Assembly: GCF_001311865.1 (NCBI RefSeq)
Contig: NZ_BBCD01000008.1
Span: forward strand, 42,050 to 106,049
Source of the DNA: Piscibacillus salipiscarius JCM 13188
Lineage (GTDB): Bacteria; Bacillota; Bacilli; Bacillales; Alkalibacillaceae
Reading direction: 5' to 3'
Length of the DNA: 64,000 bases
Shown here: positions 51,402 through 60,883 of the stretch, one piece after another
How the letters are laid out: every line of letters starts with the position of its first letter
Position numbering within the stretch: position 1 is the stretch's first letter
Notes under the pieces: generated by a model
Told to the model about the DNA's origin: nothing
Database searches by the model: none
The model's input: the letters and a program-made list of their open reading frames with translations, nothing else
Program-made: the position numbers and the translations under genes

Positions 51402-52012
51402 CGCTTTTATTCAACTCATTCTCATTAAAAGAAACATAATGGTGAAGATCTTGGTCATAATTAAACATTTCGACTTCAAGTGGACTAGGTTCTTCATTAA
51501 GACGTTTCTTAAAAAAAGTGGTTAAAAAATAGGATCATACCAAGACCTAAACCAATTGAGTAAGGGATTTGAAGCCAAAGGACACTTCTGTTCTCTTGAT
51601 CGGATGAAATCATTTCATGTAATGTCGATTGAACCTCTTCCATACTGACATCAAAGTGAAAATTCATAATAGCCATGGCAGCACCTACAAATAGTAGTAG
51701 CCATATAAAAAGAACATACAATGGAAATATTTTAGGTTTTGGCTGATAAATGACTAAAATGGCTTGTGTTGCTCCAACTGACTCAATTTCATATTCTGGA
51801 TAAAGGGTGTGAACTTTTTCAATAATGGTAAATAAGTCAAACACTTTATAGGTTTGATCATTCTTCGAAACGGTATGCAAGTATAATGTTGACAGTTTTT
51901 TCTTAACTTCGTCATCATTGGTACTGATCCATGCCAAATCTTTTAAGTAAATTTGCTGGTCAATATTTACGACTTGTTTAGGCTTTAACCTCAAGTAAAT
52001 GACCTGCGCCAT
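51391..52012 (-). CDS. spoVAA: Stage V sporulation protein AA (frame break near C-terminus)
   Basis: First gene of the spoVA operon. N-terminal soluble part ([20 protein letters not shown]) and two C-terminal helices ([20 protein letters not shown] and [15 protein letters not shown]). An extra T near 51514 ends the raw frame at NHFF; corrected it reads [20 protein letters not shown] and stops at 51391, giving 206 residues, as in B. subtilis. The start at 52012 follows GGAG. A sigma-G-like promoter lies upstream. Confidence 0.9.
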
Positions 52013-52064
52013 TAACAATCAGCTCCAGTTTCCAAAATTTCGACTCAGTATGGTTCTATAAATT

Positions 52065-52094
52065 TATTATGTACATTAGTGTTTTTTACATGTA
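52065..52094 (-). promoter_or_regulatory. Candidate sigma-G promoter of the spoVA operon
   Basis: Minus strand TACATG (52089-52094), 17-base spacer, CATAATA (52065-52071), about 53 bases before spoVAA. The -10 fits the sigma-G CATWMTA pattern fully and the -35 fits TGCATR in five of six positions. In B. subtilis the operon is sigma-G dependent. Confidence 0.6.
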
Positions 52095-52100
52095 CAAAAT

Positions 52101-52132
52101 TAGAAAAGCCCTTACCAAATTGGTAAGAGCTT
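52101..52132 (-). terminator. Terminator after sigF
   Basis: Stem AGCTCTTACC / GGTAAGGGCT with one wobble pair, loop AATTT, followed on the minus strand by TTTCTAATTTT. It lies directly upstream of the spoVA promoter candidate. Confidence 0.68.
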
Positions 52133-52146
52133 CATTCATTGCTTAT

Positions 52147-52890
52147 TTAATAAGTAACCCATTGTTCTAATATGTTCTTCTCTAAACGAGAAACTTGCAC
52201 TTGAGATATGTTTAATCGTTTAGCCACTTCAGATTGCGTCTGATCTTTAAAATATCTCAAATAAATAATTAACCTTTCCCGTGAGTCTAGTTGTCTTATT
52301 GCCTCCTTAAGTGCAATATGATCAAACCAGCTCGAGTCTTTCTCAGCTATTTGATCCATTAATGTAATTGGGTCTCCCTCATTCTCAAATACTGTCTCAT
52401 GAATAGAATGTGGATTTTGATTGGCCTCTAGAGCTAAGATAATATCCTCTTTAGGTATATCTAAGGCTACACTTAATTCAACAATTGATGGAGATCGCCC
52501 ATTTGACTTTGACATCTCATCCATCTTTGCTTTGATCTTATGATTAAGTTCTTTTAGCGACCTACTTACTTTAATTGACCCATCATCTCTAATAAAGCGT
52601 TGGATTTCACCAATAATCATTGGAACTGCATACGTCGAAAACTTCACATCGTACGATAGATCAAATTTGTCAATGGATTTTATTAGGCCAATACAGCCAA
52701 TTTGAAACAAATCATCAGCCTCATAGCCTCGGTTTAAAAAGCGTTGGACAACAGACCACACTAGACGAGTATTTTTCTGAACAAGTTCATCTCTCGCTGA
52801 TTCGTCACCCGCCTGACTGCGTTCAATCAATTTTCTTACTTCATCTGCGGTTAATTGCTTCTCTTCTTTAGTTTTACCGTTACCATTCAT
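52147..52890 (-). CDS. sigF: Forespore sigma factor SigF
   Basis: First compartment-specific sigma factor of sporulation. Intact, about 247 residues. Region 2: RFLNRGYEADDLFQIGCIGL and KFSTYAVPMIIGEIQRFIRD; region 3 VSRSLKELNHKIKAKM; region 4 HTH TQSEVAKRLNISQVQVSRLE. The start at 52890 (MNGNGKTKEEKQL) has TAGGTG before it; an earlier in-frame ATG lies inside spoIIAB and has no site. It is the last gene of the spoIIA operon and is held inactive by SpoIIAB. Confidence 0.95.
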   Translation of the reverse strand: MNGNGKTKEEKQLTADEVRKLIERSQAGDESARDELVQKNTRLVWSVVQRFLNRGYEADDLFQIGCIGLIKSIDKFDLSYDVKFSTYAVPMIIGEIQRFIRDDGSIKVSRSLKELNHKIKAKMDEMSKSNGRSPSIVELSVALDIPKEDIILALEANQNPHSIHETVFENEGDPITLMDQIAEKDSSWFDHIALKEAIRQLDSRERLIIYLRYFKDQTQSEVAKRLNISQVQVSRLEKNILEQWVTY

Positions 52891-52894
52891 ACCA

Positions 52895-53337
52895 TCACCT
52901 ATGTGAGGCGGCTTCATTTTGATTGAACTTCTTTTTCATTGTGACCGTTGTACCAAAACCCATTTGTGAATCTACCGTAATATTATCCATAAATTCTCCA
53001 TAATGGTAAAACCCATACCTGATCGCTCTAGTTCAGGTTTTGACGTAAACATTGGTTGAGTGGCTTCATCTACATTCTCGATACCACGGCCATGATCTAT
53101 GATACTTAATTCAACTTCACCTTCTCGGATAAAGCATTCAAGTGTCACAATACCTTCTTCATTTTCTTCATAACCATGAATAATCGCATTAGTAACAGCT
53201 TCAGAAACTACCGTTTTAATCTCAGTTAGTTCATCAACGGTTGGATCAAGTTGTGCAATAAAAGAAGCAACTGTTACTCTAGCGAAAGATTCATTTTCGC
53301 TTTTTGCTGCAAAATCGACTTTCATGTAATTATTCAT
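52895..53337 (-). CDS. spoIIAB: Anti-sigma-F factor and kinase SpoIIAB (frame break near C-terminus)
   Basis: GHKL-fold protein that binds SigF and phosphorylates SpoIIAA. Seen: [20 protein letters not shown] (N box), [12 protein letters not shown] (G1) and [12 protein letters not shown] (G2). One T missing near 52985 ends the raw frame; corrected it continues [12 protein letters not shown] and stops at 52895, about 147 residues. The start at 53337 ([18 protein letters not shown]) follows GGGGGTGG. In the raw sequence the frame is open into spoIIAA; see findings. Confidence 0.93.
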
Positions 53338-53684
53338 GATGCCACCCCCAACGTCTAGGGCAGCCTCTTCATTATCAGCCGTGCGGACTAATTTAAATAA
53401 TCCTGATAGTTCAAACAGACGCTTAACAGATTGATTATATGAACAAATGACCATTTCACCATTAATTGCTTTACTTCTTTATAACGCCCTAGAAACACAC
53501 CTAATCCAGAAGAGTCCATAAATGCTAATTTTTCTAAGTTCACTACTACATGCTTAATACTTGTATCAGCTAATTGTTCTTTCCACTTCTCCTTTAGTTG
53601 TTCAGCTTCATGATGGTCGAGTTCACCAACTAGTCTTACCAGTAAAACATCTTCTCGTTTTTCAAAATGTGAAATAAGACTCAA
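53330..53684 (-). CDS. spoIIAA: Anti-anti-sigma factor SpoIIAA (two frame breaks)
   Basis: STAS-domain protein that, when dephosphorylated by SpoIIE, frees SigF from SpoIIAB. The phosphorylated serine lies in [19 protein letters not shown] near residue 58. A missing A near 53464 and probably a missing G in a five-G run near 53345 break the frame; with both restored the product is 118 residues, the normal size. The start is TTG at 53684, seven bases after AAGGAGG. In the raw sequence it would fuse to spoIIAB. Confidence 0.92.
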
Positions 53685-53778
53685 CGCTTTTTCCTCCTTC
53701 TTAAAAATAAGCTATTGAGTCTTTCTTTTTAAATTCGTCTAATTCCTGCCACATGACAAAAGAAGTGTTAATTCGACG
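53685..53778 (-). promoter_or_regulatory. Gap before spoIIAA with possible sigma-H element
   Basis: In B. subtilis the spoIIA operon has a sigma-H promoter here. On the minus strand GCAGGAATT resembles the sigma-H -35, with AAAGAAAGA downstream as a poor -10. Only the -35 is attractive, so this is a weak call. Confidence 0.28.
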
Positions 53779-54939
53779 TTATTTACCTTGGTGAATTGAT
53801 CTTAGTGCTCGCTTCCATAAAGTCCAAATATTCGCATCTTTAACTTCTTGAGCAACAACTAAAGGATATTCCCCTACTTTTTGTTCACCTTTTAAAACTC
53901 GAATTTTTCCTACTTCATCACCTTTTTTAACGGGCCATTTGTTAATAGAACCTTTAATAATTTCAGTTTTATAATCTTGTATAGATTCGCCCTTTTTAAG
54001 TAGCAATGAAATATTCGATTTTGGAGTAGCACTAATCTTTTGATTGGAACGTAATGGCTCCCATTCATAGACTGAATCACCTTTTGAGTAAAGACGCTTA
54101 AGGTCATAGTGACCAAATGCATAATCTAATAAGTTCGATATATCTCTATTGCGATCTTTTGCCGTATCCGCTCCCATCACTACTGCAATGACTCGCATAT
54201 CATTCCTTTTAGCCGTAGCCGTTAGACAAAACTTAGCTTCAGAAGTGTATCCTGTTTTAAGTCCGTCAACACCTTGATAAAACTTAACGAGTTTGTTCGT
54301 ATTCACTAGCCAAAATTCATCTTCAGTTCCTTTACGAAGGTAATCTTCATAAATACTTGTATAATCTGTAATTTTTTCATATTCCAATAAAGCTTTGGCC
54401 ATGACAGCCATATCATGAGCTGTAGAATAATGATCTTTTTCTGGTAAGCCAGTAGAGTTTTTAAAATTCGTATCTTTTAATCCGAGGTCCTTTGCTTTTT
54501 GGTTCATTTTTTCAACAAAAGCCTCTTCAGTAACAGCAATTTTCTCTGCCATGGCTACCGATGCATCATTGGCAGAAGCAACGGCAATTCCCTTTAACAG
54601 ATCTTTTACTGTCATTTCTTCAAAAGGCTCTAAATAAATTTGCGTTCCTCCCATAGAAGCAGCGTGTTCACTAATTCTGACTTTTTCATCTAAAGAAATC
54701 GTGCCGTTATTGAGAGCTTCCATGATGAGAAGCATCGTCATAACCTTCGTCATACTTGCTGGTGGTAGCTTCTTTGATTCATTTTCCTTGAACATAATCT
54801 CACCTGTGTCCGCTTCCATTAAGATTGCAGACTTCGATGATTCAATTAAATTGTTTACTTCAGCTGCTTCCTGAGCAAACATACTTGAGCTTGGTACAAA
54901 TAACGATAATACAATAAGACATGTTATTATTTTTCGCAT
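53779..54939 (-). CDS. dacF: D-alanyl-D-alanine carboxypeptidase DacF
   Basis: Penicillin-binding protein expressed in the forespore that sets cortex cross-linking. Intact, 386 residues with a signal peptide (ITCLIVLSLFVPSSSMFA). Catalytic motifs SMTK near residue 61, SAND near 119 and KTG near 225, then a C-terminal beta domain (KKGESIQDYKTEII, KWPVKKGDEVGKIRV) and an amphipathic end. It lies directly upstream of spoIIAA as in B. subtilis, where readthrough adds late forespore expression of the operon. Confidence 0.93.
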   Translation of the reverse strand: MRKIITCLIVLSLFVPSSSMFAQEAAEVNNLIESSKSAILMEADTGEIMFKENESKKLPPASMTKVMTMLLIMEALNNGTISLDEKVRISEHAASMGGTQIYLEPFEEMTVKDLLKGIAVASANDASVAMAEKIAVTEEAFVEKMNQKAKDLGLKDTNFKNSTGLPEKDHYSTAHDMAVMAKALLEYEKITDYTSIYEDYLRKGTEDEFWLVNTNKLVKFYQGVDGLKTGYTSEAKFCLTATAKRNDMRVIAVVMGADTAKDRNRDISNLLDYAFGHYDLKRLYSKGDSVYEWEPLRSNQKISATPKSNISLLLKKGESIQDYKTEIIKGSINKWPVKKGDEVGKIRVLKGEQKVGEYPLVVAQEVKDANIWTLWKRALRSIHQGK

Positions 54940-55082
54940 GATACTCCCTCCATTTCATGTTTCATATTTTTTCCATGGTCTTATTTTTTATTACAAGTTT
55001 TTCAAAAATATTGAGGGTTCGTGTGCTGTAAAAGAGGGAGTTATAATTCGAGAAAAAATTACCTTCAATTTGTTTCTATAAA

Positions 55083-55126
55083 AACAAAAAAAGATGATCC
55101 CGAATCAGTTTCGAGATCATCTTTTT
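55083..55126 (-). terminator. Terminator after pdp
   Basis: Stem AAAAAGATGATC / GATCATCTTTTT with an additional inner pairing TTCG/CGAA, followed on the minus strand by TTTTTTTGTTTT. It lies about 30 bases beyond the pdp stop. Confidence 0.85.
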
Positions 55127-55153
55127 CGATTTGTCTTAGCAACTACAATAAAA

Positions 55154-56457
55154 TTATTGACTGATTAACTGGTGAACGAGCTGCGGCGCTTGTACTTCTG
55201 ACGAATTAATGGAAATATTATTGTATAACTTTTCTTTTATTTCATCTACATCCGTTTGATTAGCATGGATGGTTAAAATAGATTCACCTTTTTCCACGTA
55301 ATCGCCTACTTTTTTATTTAGTACAATTCCTACTGCTAAGTCAATTTCTGACTCTTTTGTTTGTCTGCCTGCTCCAAGCATCATAGCGGCATGGCCAATT
55401 TCATCCGCTACCATGTTCTCTACATAACCTGATTCTTTTGCTTCAAGTTCGAACTTATGTGCCGCTTGTGGTAGAGCATCAGGTTGATCAACTACTGATG
55501 CATCACCGCCTTGTGCAGATAAAAATTCTTTTAACTTTTTAATGGCGTTACCATTTTGTATATTTTCTTCTAACATGTTTCTAGCTTCATCAAGCGTTTC
55601 AGCTTTACCACCTAAACGACCATTTGACTGCCAAGAGTTAAGGTTAACTCTGTTAAGTCCTCAGGGCCACGACCATTTAAGGTATCAATAGCTTCCCTAA
55701 CTTCTAACGCATTACCAATCGCGCGCCCTAAAGGTTGGCTCATATCACTAATGACCGCCATTGTTTGACGTCCGACATTATTTCCAATTGAAACCATAGC
55801 TTTAGCTAATTCTTCAGCTTCTTCTTTTGATTTCATGAATGCTCCAGCACCTGTTTTCACATCTAATACGATGGCATCTGCGCCTGAAGCTATTTTTTTA
55901 CTCATTATTGAGCTTGCAATTAAAGGAATCGAATTAACGGTTGCTGTTACGTCTCTTAGACCGTATAGCTTTTTATCAGCTGGAGTTAGGTTTCCTGTTT
56001 GACCAATAACGGCTAACTTGTTTTTATTAACTAAATTAACAAACTCATCACTACTAATCTCAACATGAAATCCTGGTACTGATTCAAGTTTGTCAATCGT
56101 GCCACCCGTGTGACCTAATCCGCGTCCGCTCATTTTGGCTACTGGGACATCAACTGACGCTACTAATGGCGCTAAGCAAAGTGTCGTTGTATCGCCAACT
56201 CCTCCTGTTGAATGCTTATCAACTTTAATTCCATCAATGTCCGATAAATCAATCGTATCTCCTGAATGAACCATTGCCATAGTCAATGCCGCACGTTCGT
56301 CATCATTCATATCCTGAAAATAAATTGCCATAGCTAAAGCACTGGCTTGATAATCAGGTACTGAACCATCAGTATAACCTTCTATAAAAAACTGAATTTC
56401 TTCCTCTGTTAAATGTTTACCGTCTCGCTTTTTAGCGATTACATCGTACATTCTCAT
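55154..56457 (-). CDS. pdp: Pyrimidine-nucleoside phosphorylase (one frame break)
   Basis: Splits uridine, thymidine and deoxyuridine to base and (deoxy)ribose 1-phosphate. N-terminus [20 protein letters not shown]; phosphate-binding [12 protein letters not shown] near residue 81; catalytic region [17 protein letters not shown] near 110-125. One T missing near 55618 splits off the last third ([16 protein letters not shown]); corrected length is 434 residues. Read together with punA and deoB in a nucleoside salvage unit. Confidence 0.94.
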
Positions 56458-56479
56458 TTTTATACACTCCTGCTATAAA

Positions 56480-57296
56480 TTACATCTTTCCGATGACTTT
56501 TTTCACTAGTTGAATAAAATCTTCACGTACTTTTTCAGTTGTTTCAATGACTTCATCATGTGATAGAGGCTGATCTAATATCCCTGCTGCCATATTTGAG
56601 ATGCACGAGATGCCAAGCACATCGATACCTGCATGACTCGCAACAATAACTTCTGGAACAGTCGACATTCCAACAGCATCTCCACCTAATGTACGTAACA
56701 TCTTAACTTCCGCACCTGTTTCATATACTGGTCCAGTATTTCCAACATATACGCCTTCTTGAAGAGTCAAGTTTAAATCTGAAGCGCAATTTTTTAGCTA
56801 CTTCCATTAATTCGCGGTCGTACGCTTGGGACATATCAGGAAATCTTGCGCCTAATTCATCTTCATTCGGACCAATTAATGGATTATCGCCCATCATATT
56901 AATATGATCTTTAATTAACATTAAATTCCCTGGATCGAATGATTCATTAATCCCTCCAGCAGCATTTGTTACCACTAGTTTCTCAACACCTAATGCTTTC
57001 ATGACACGTACCGGGAAAGTCACCTGCTGCATCGAATATCCTTCGTAATAGTGGAATCGACCTTGCATGGCAATGACATTTTTACCTTGTAACTCACCTA
57101 TGACTAATTGCCCTTTATGCCCTGCTACAGTTGAAGTCGGGAAGTTTGGAATTTCTTTATAAGGTATAATGATTGGATTCTCAATTTCATCCGCTAGTAT
57201 TCCTAACCCAGAACCAAGAATTAATCCAATATGAGGTTGTTTCCCTTCTAGATGTTGATCAATAAATGCTTTAGACTCATTAATTTGTTCAATCAT
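56480..57296 (-). CDS. punA: Purine-nucleoside phosphorylase (one frame break)
   Basis: Phosphorolysis of guanosine and inosine types. Seen: [20 protein letters not shown] near residue 22, [20 protein letters not shown] near 80, [19 protein letters not shown] near 115 and [20 protein letters not shown] near 195. One extra base near 56790 breaks the frame; corrected length is 271 residues, as for B. subtilis PupG. The start at 57296 ([10 protein letters not shown]) follows AAAGGAG. Also named pupG or deoD2 type; it is the trimeric class. Confidence 0.93.
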
Positions 57297-57309
57297 TATT
57301 GCGACTCCT

Positions 57310-58491
57310 TTACTTAAGATCATTTAGAAAACTTTTGCCATATTCAGGTGCTTTAACGTTGAAATTATCAGCAATAGTTGCACCGACATCAGCAAACGTT
57401 TCGCGAAGCGGTAATTGTTTAGCTTCTTTAATTTCTTTGTGGTATGCCAATAAAGGTACATATTCACGAGTGTGGTCTGTACCATGATGAATAGGGTCGT
57501 TACCATGGTCAGCTGTAATAATTAGGAGATCATCTTCATTTAATTTCTCTAAAACTTCTGGTAAACGGCGATCAAACTCTTCTAGCGCTTCACCGTATCC
57601 TTGAGGGTCACGGCGATGCCCAAACTTAGCATCAAAATCTACCAAGTTCAAGAAGCTTAAACCATTAAAGGATTGTTCTATGCTTTGTAACAATTTATCC
57701 ATTCCATCATTATTATCATCGGTGCGTAATGCTTCAGTTACACCTTCGCCATCATAAATATCACTGATTTTACCTAAAGCAATGACATCATAATTAGCAT
57801 CTTGCAGTTCATTCATGACTGTACGTCCGAATGGTTTGAGGGCATAGTCATGACGATTGGATGTACGCTCAAAGTTACCAGGCTCTCCGACAAATGGACG
57901 CGCGATGATCCTTCCAATCATGTATGGATCCTCTTTAGTCATTTCACGAACTGTTTCACAAATCTCATATAATTCTTCTAATGGTACAATTTCTTCATGA
58001 GCAGCGATTTGTAATACAGGGTCTGCTGAAGTATAAACAATGAGTGCTCCAGTATCCATATGTTCTTTACCAAGTTCTTCTATAATTTTAGTTCCTGAAG
58101 CTGGTTTATTACCAATTACTTTACGTCCTGTTTTCTCCTCAATTTTCTGTACTAGATCATCCGGGAATCCCTCAGGGAACGTACGGAATGGCTGATCCAT
58201 TCTAAGCCCCATAATCTCCCAATGGCCAGTCATCGTATCTTTACCAACTGATGCTTCTTCCATTTTAGTGTAATGCGCCATCGGTTTACTGGCAGGATCA
58301 ATTCCTTTGATTTCTCTTATATTACTTAAGCCAAGCTTACCAATGTTTGGCATTGTAAGCCCATTCATATGTTCAGCAATATGTCCTAGAGTGTCGGCAC
58401 CTTCATCGTTAAATTCTTTAGCATCTGGCGCCTCTCCTATTCCAACAGAATCCATTACAATTAAAAATACACGATTAAACGGTTGTTCCAT
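57310..58491 (-). CDS. deoB: Phosphopentomutase
   Basis: Converts (deoxy)ribose 1-phosphate from the two phosphorylases to the 5-phosphate. Intact, 393 residues, alkaline phosphatase superfamily. Metal ligands in [20 protein letters not shown] (N-terminus) and [20 protein letters not shown] near residue 325; the phosphothreonine site is in [16 protein letters not shown] near 85. It is called drm in B. subtilis. punA follows after 13 bases. Confidence 0.95.
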   Translation of the reverse strand: MEQPFNRVFLIVMDSVGIGEAPDAKEFNDEGADTLGHIAEHMNGLTMPNIGKLGLSNIREIKGIDPASKPMAHYTKMEEASVGKDTMTGHWEIMGLRMDQPFRTFPEGFPDDLVQKIEEKTGRKVIGNKPASGTKIIEELGKEHMDTGALIVYTSADPVLQIAAHEEIVPLEELYEICETVREMTKEDPYMIGRIIARPFVGEPGNFERTSNRHDYALKPFGRTVMNELQDANYDVIALGKISDIYDGEGVTEALRTDDNNDGMDKLLQSIEQSFNGLSFLNLVDFDAKFGHRRDPQGYGEALEEFDRRLPEVLEKLNEDDLLIITADHGNDPIHHGTDHTREYVPLLAYHKEIKEAKQLPLRETFADVGATIADNFNVKAPEYGKSFLNDLK

Positions 58492-58555
58492 GGTTGATTA
58501 CCTCCAATTTTGATGTCTCTAACATTTTACCCACAACTAAAAACTATAACATAGG

Positions 58556-59443
58556 TCATGCTCTAGGATGGTAATTTTGGTAAATATCCTTCATCCTAGT
58601 TTTAGAAACGTGGGTATAGATTTGTGTTGTTGAAATATCAGCATGTCCCAACATTTCTTGTACAGCTCTTAAATCCGCCCCATTCTCAAGTAAGTGGGAC
58701 GCAAATGAATGACGTAAGGTATGCGGTGTTAGTTCTGCCTTAATTCCTCTTTCTCTAGCAATGATTTTAAGGATCTTCCAAAATCCTTGTCTCGTCATCG
58801 GTTTTCCTCGGTGGTTAAGAAAGAGTGCATCGGTGTTGTTCTGCTTAATGAGCTCAGGTCTTGCATGTTCAACGTATTCTTCGATTGAATTTTTTGCATG
58901 CTGACCTAAAGGAACAATTCGCTCCTTACCACCCTTACCAATAATACGTACAAAGCCCATTAATAAATGCAAATCATTCACTTTTAATGATAACAATTCT
59001 GTTATACGTAATCCTGTAGCGTAAAGCGTCTCAAGCATGGCTTTATTTCTTAAATCAAGAGAATCCGTACCATCAAAGTCTAATAACGCTTCCACTTCTT
59101 GATTAGATAATACTTTTGGTAAGGTACGTTCCTTTTTTGGCGTTTTGTATATGTAGTGATGCATCATGTTTAACGCCAAACTCCTGTATAATAAATTTAT
59201 GAAAAGAACGAATCGTTGAAATCATTCTTGCTATGCTTGAGCTTGACTTACCAGCTTCATTTAAGTGCTTTAAAAACTCTCTTATATGATGCCTTTCAAT
59301 TTGACCAACTTCTTTTAGCCCTTCAACCTTTTCTAGAAATTTAATGTACTGGTTAAGGTCCCTTCTATATGAAGCAATAGAATTATCAGCAAGTCCTTTT
59401 TCAATTTGCAGAAAGTGAATGTAATCTTTATTGCATCTTCCAT
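58556..59443 (-). CDS. xerD: Site-specific tyrosine recombinase XerD (two frame breaks)
   Basis: Resolves chromosome dimers at dif with XerC/CodV. N-terminal core-binding domain ([20 protein letters not shown]) and catalytic domain with arginine in [32 protein letters not shown] and the tyrosine in [13 protein letters not shown] near residue 275. One A missing near 59425 and one extra near 59155 break the frame; corrected length is 295 residues. The start at 59443 follows GAGGAGG. Also called ripX. Position upstream of deoB is as in B. subtilis. Confidence 0.93.
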
Positions 59444-59566
59444 CCCGATGCCTCCTCTATTTTAAGACTTACATAAAGCCATTTCAAAACAAGCGGCTCT
59501 CAAGATTAATATTCTTTAATTTACAAATATACTAACAATTTAATAATCTGGCTTCTCTGTTTAAAA

Positions 59567-59598
59567 CAAAAAACCTTTTTCTCTATTTGAAAAAAGGT
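59567..59598 (-). terminator. Terminator after fur
   Basis: Stem ACCTTTTTTC / GAAAAAGGT around a short loop, followed on the minus strand by TTTTTTGTTTT. It lies about 15 bases beyond the fur stop. Confidence 0.78.
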
Positions 59599-59610
59599 AG
59601 TCTATGTAAC

Positions 59611-60066
59611 CTATTTATCATCTTGTTGTTTTGATTGACAGTCTTTACAAATACCATGAAAGGTTAACCGGTGATCTTTAACCTTAAATTCCCACTGTGA
59701 TTCTATTAATTTTTCAACATCACCTAATAAATCTTCTTCAATTTCTTTAACAGAACCGCATTCTACGCAAACCAAATGATGATGAAAGTGTTCAGCACCT
59801 TCTTTTCTTAAGTCGTACCTCGACACTCCGTCACCGAAGTTAATTTTATCGACTACTTTTAGTTCAGACAATAATTCTAGTGTTCTATAAACAGTTGCTA
59901 AACCAATTTCAGGTGACTTTTCTTTCACGAGGAGGTAGACATCTTCCGCACTTAAATGATCTTCCTCATGTTCTAGTAATACCCTAACAGTTGCTTCTCT
60001 TTGTGGGGTTAATTTATAACTTTGAGAATGTAATTGTTTCTTTATTTTTTCAATGCGGTTTTCCAT
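59611..60066 (-). CDS. fur: Ferric uptake regulator Fur
   Basis: Iron-responsive repressor, intact, 151 residues. Winged-helix N-terminal domain (LTPQREATVRVLLEHEEDHL, LATVYRTLELLSELKVV), metal-rich HFHHHLVCVECGSV near residue 92 and a second zinc pair CKDC near 142, as in Fur of Bacillus. PerR and Zur are related; the place between spoIIM and xerD, which is that of B. subtilis fur, and the overall sequence favour Fur. A clear sigma-A promoter and a Per/Fur-type box lie upstream. Confidence 0.93.
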   Translation of the reverse strand: MENRIEKIKKQLHSQSYKLTPQREATVRVLLEHEEDHLSAEDVYLLVKEKSPEIGLATVYRTLELLSELKVVDKINFGDGVSRYDLRKEGAEHFHHHLVCVECGSVKEIEEDLLGDVEKLIESQWEFKVKDHRLTFHGICKDCQSKQQDDK

Positions 60067-60098
60067 GAAGAATCCCCCCCTCTTACTTTACATAATTA

Positions 60099-60127
60099 AT
60101 TATATGGAAGAGGAAGGATAGTGTCAA
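60099..60127 (-). promoter_or_regulatory. Sigma-A promoter of fur
   Basis: Perfect consensus on the minus strand: TTGACA (60122-60127), 17-base spacer, TATAAT (60099-60104), 33 bases before the fur start. Confidence 0.82.
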
Positions 60128-60128
60128 A

Positions 60129-60143
60129 TTATAATAATTTTAA
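60129..60143 (-). promoter_or_regulatory. Per/Fur-type operator upstream of fur
   Basis: Minus strand TTAAAATTATTATAA matches the Per box TTATAATNATTATAA at all but one position. It adjoins the fur -35 by one base, a position for repression. B. subtilis fur is a PerR target, so PerR is the more likely ligand. Confidence 0.65.
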
Positions 60144-60180
60144 TTTATAATTTGATAACAGTTATTTGTTTATAATTATT

Positions 60181-60801
60181 TTAAAATGATGTGCATAATT
60201 GTGTGGAGACAAATGCCTCTAAAATGGAACCGCCAAGAATAATTAATAATGCAATTAAATAACTTTTAAAATAAAGCATCGTAGCCTGGCCGATTGTATA
60301 ATGACTTTTTCCTTTTGAAAACAGCATCTTCATCACATGAATACAAAAATCATACTACTAGCTACAATTAATAGATATGCTGGAACAATTAATAAATTTT
60401 GAGGCGCAACTGATGTTATAGATAATAGAAACCCTTTCCAAGATAATTGATTGACTAGGAATCCTACTGTAAACCCAATAACAATCCCTTTTAAGAATAA
60501 TAAAACCAAACAATAGGTAACCCAATAAATGATAACCCGAACAAGAATAAAAACGTCACATACTTTCCGTGCGTCCAAAATGCACTAAATAGTTCTCCAA
60601 TCGTTAATAATCTAGATGACTCTGTAATGGACTGAAAATATTGCTCAACAAAAACAATAAATCTTGTTTTGCAAAAAGCTTAAAACTACCGACCATGCTA
60701 GCTCCAAAGATCACTCCGATTACAAATAGGACAAATAGAAAGATGTATAAACTCATATAAGGTTCTAATGTATAGGACGACCCCTTTAACCAACGTTTCA
60801 T
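60181..60801 (-). CDS. spoIIM: Stage II sporulation protein M (several frame breaks)
   Basis: Membrane protein of the SpoIIDMP complex that drives septal peptidoglycan removal and engulfment. Helices: [20 protein letters not shown] at the start, [15 protein letters not shown] and [20 protein letters not shown] in the middle, and [20 protein letters not shown] at the end. The PQN motif in the middle is typical. At least three single-base errors, near 60624, 60530 and 60339, split it; total length about 206 residues. It lies between yqxK and fur. Confidence 0.87.
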
Positions 60802-60883
60802 TATGGTTCCTCCATTCGTTTCTAGCTCTAGTAAAATCCTATGAAAGTAGAAACAAATATAGAACCAAGTAGATTATTTGAAT

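Noticed and set aside
54940..55082. Sigma-F promoter for dacF
   Set aside because: No pair fitting GYWTA and GGNRANAMTW with proper spacing could be defended.
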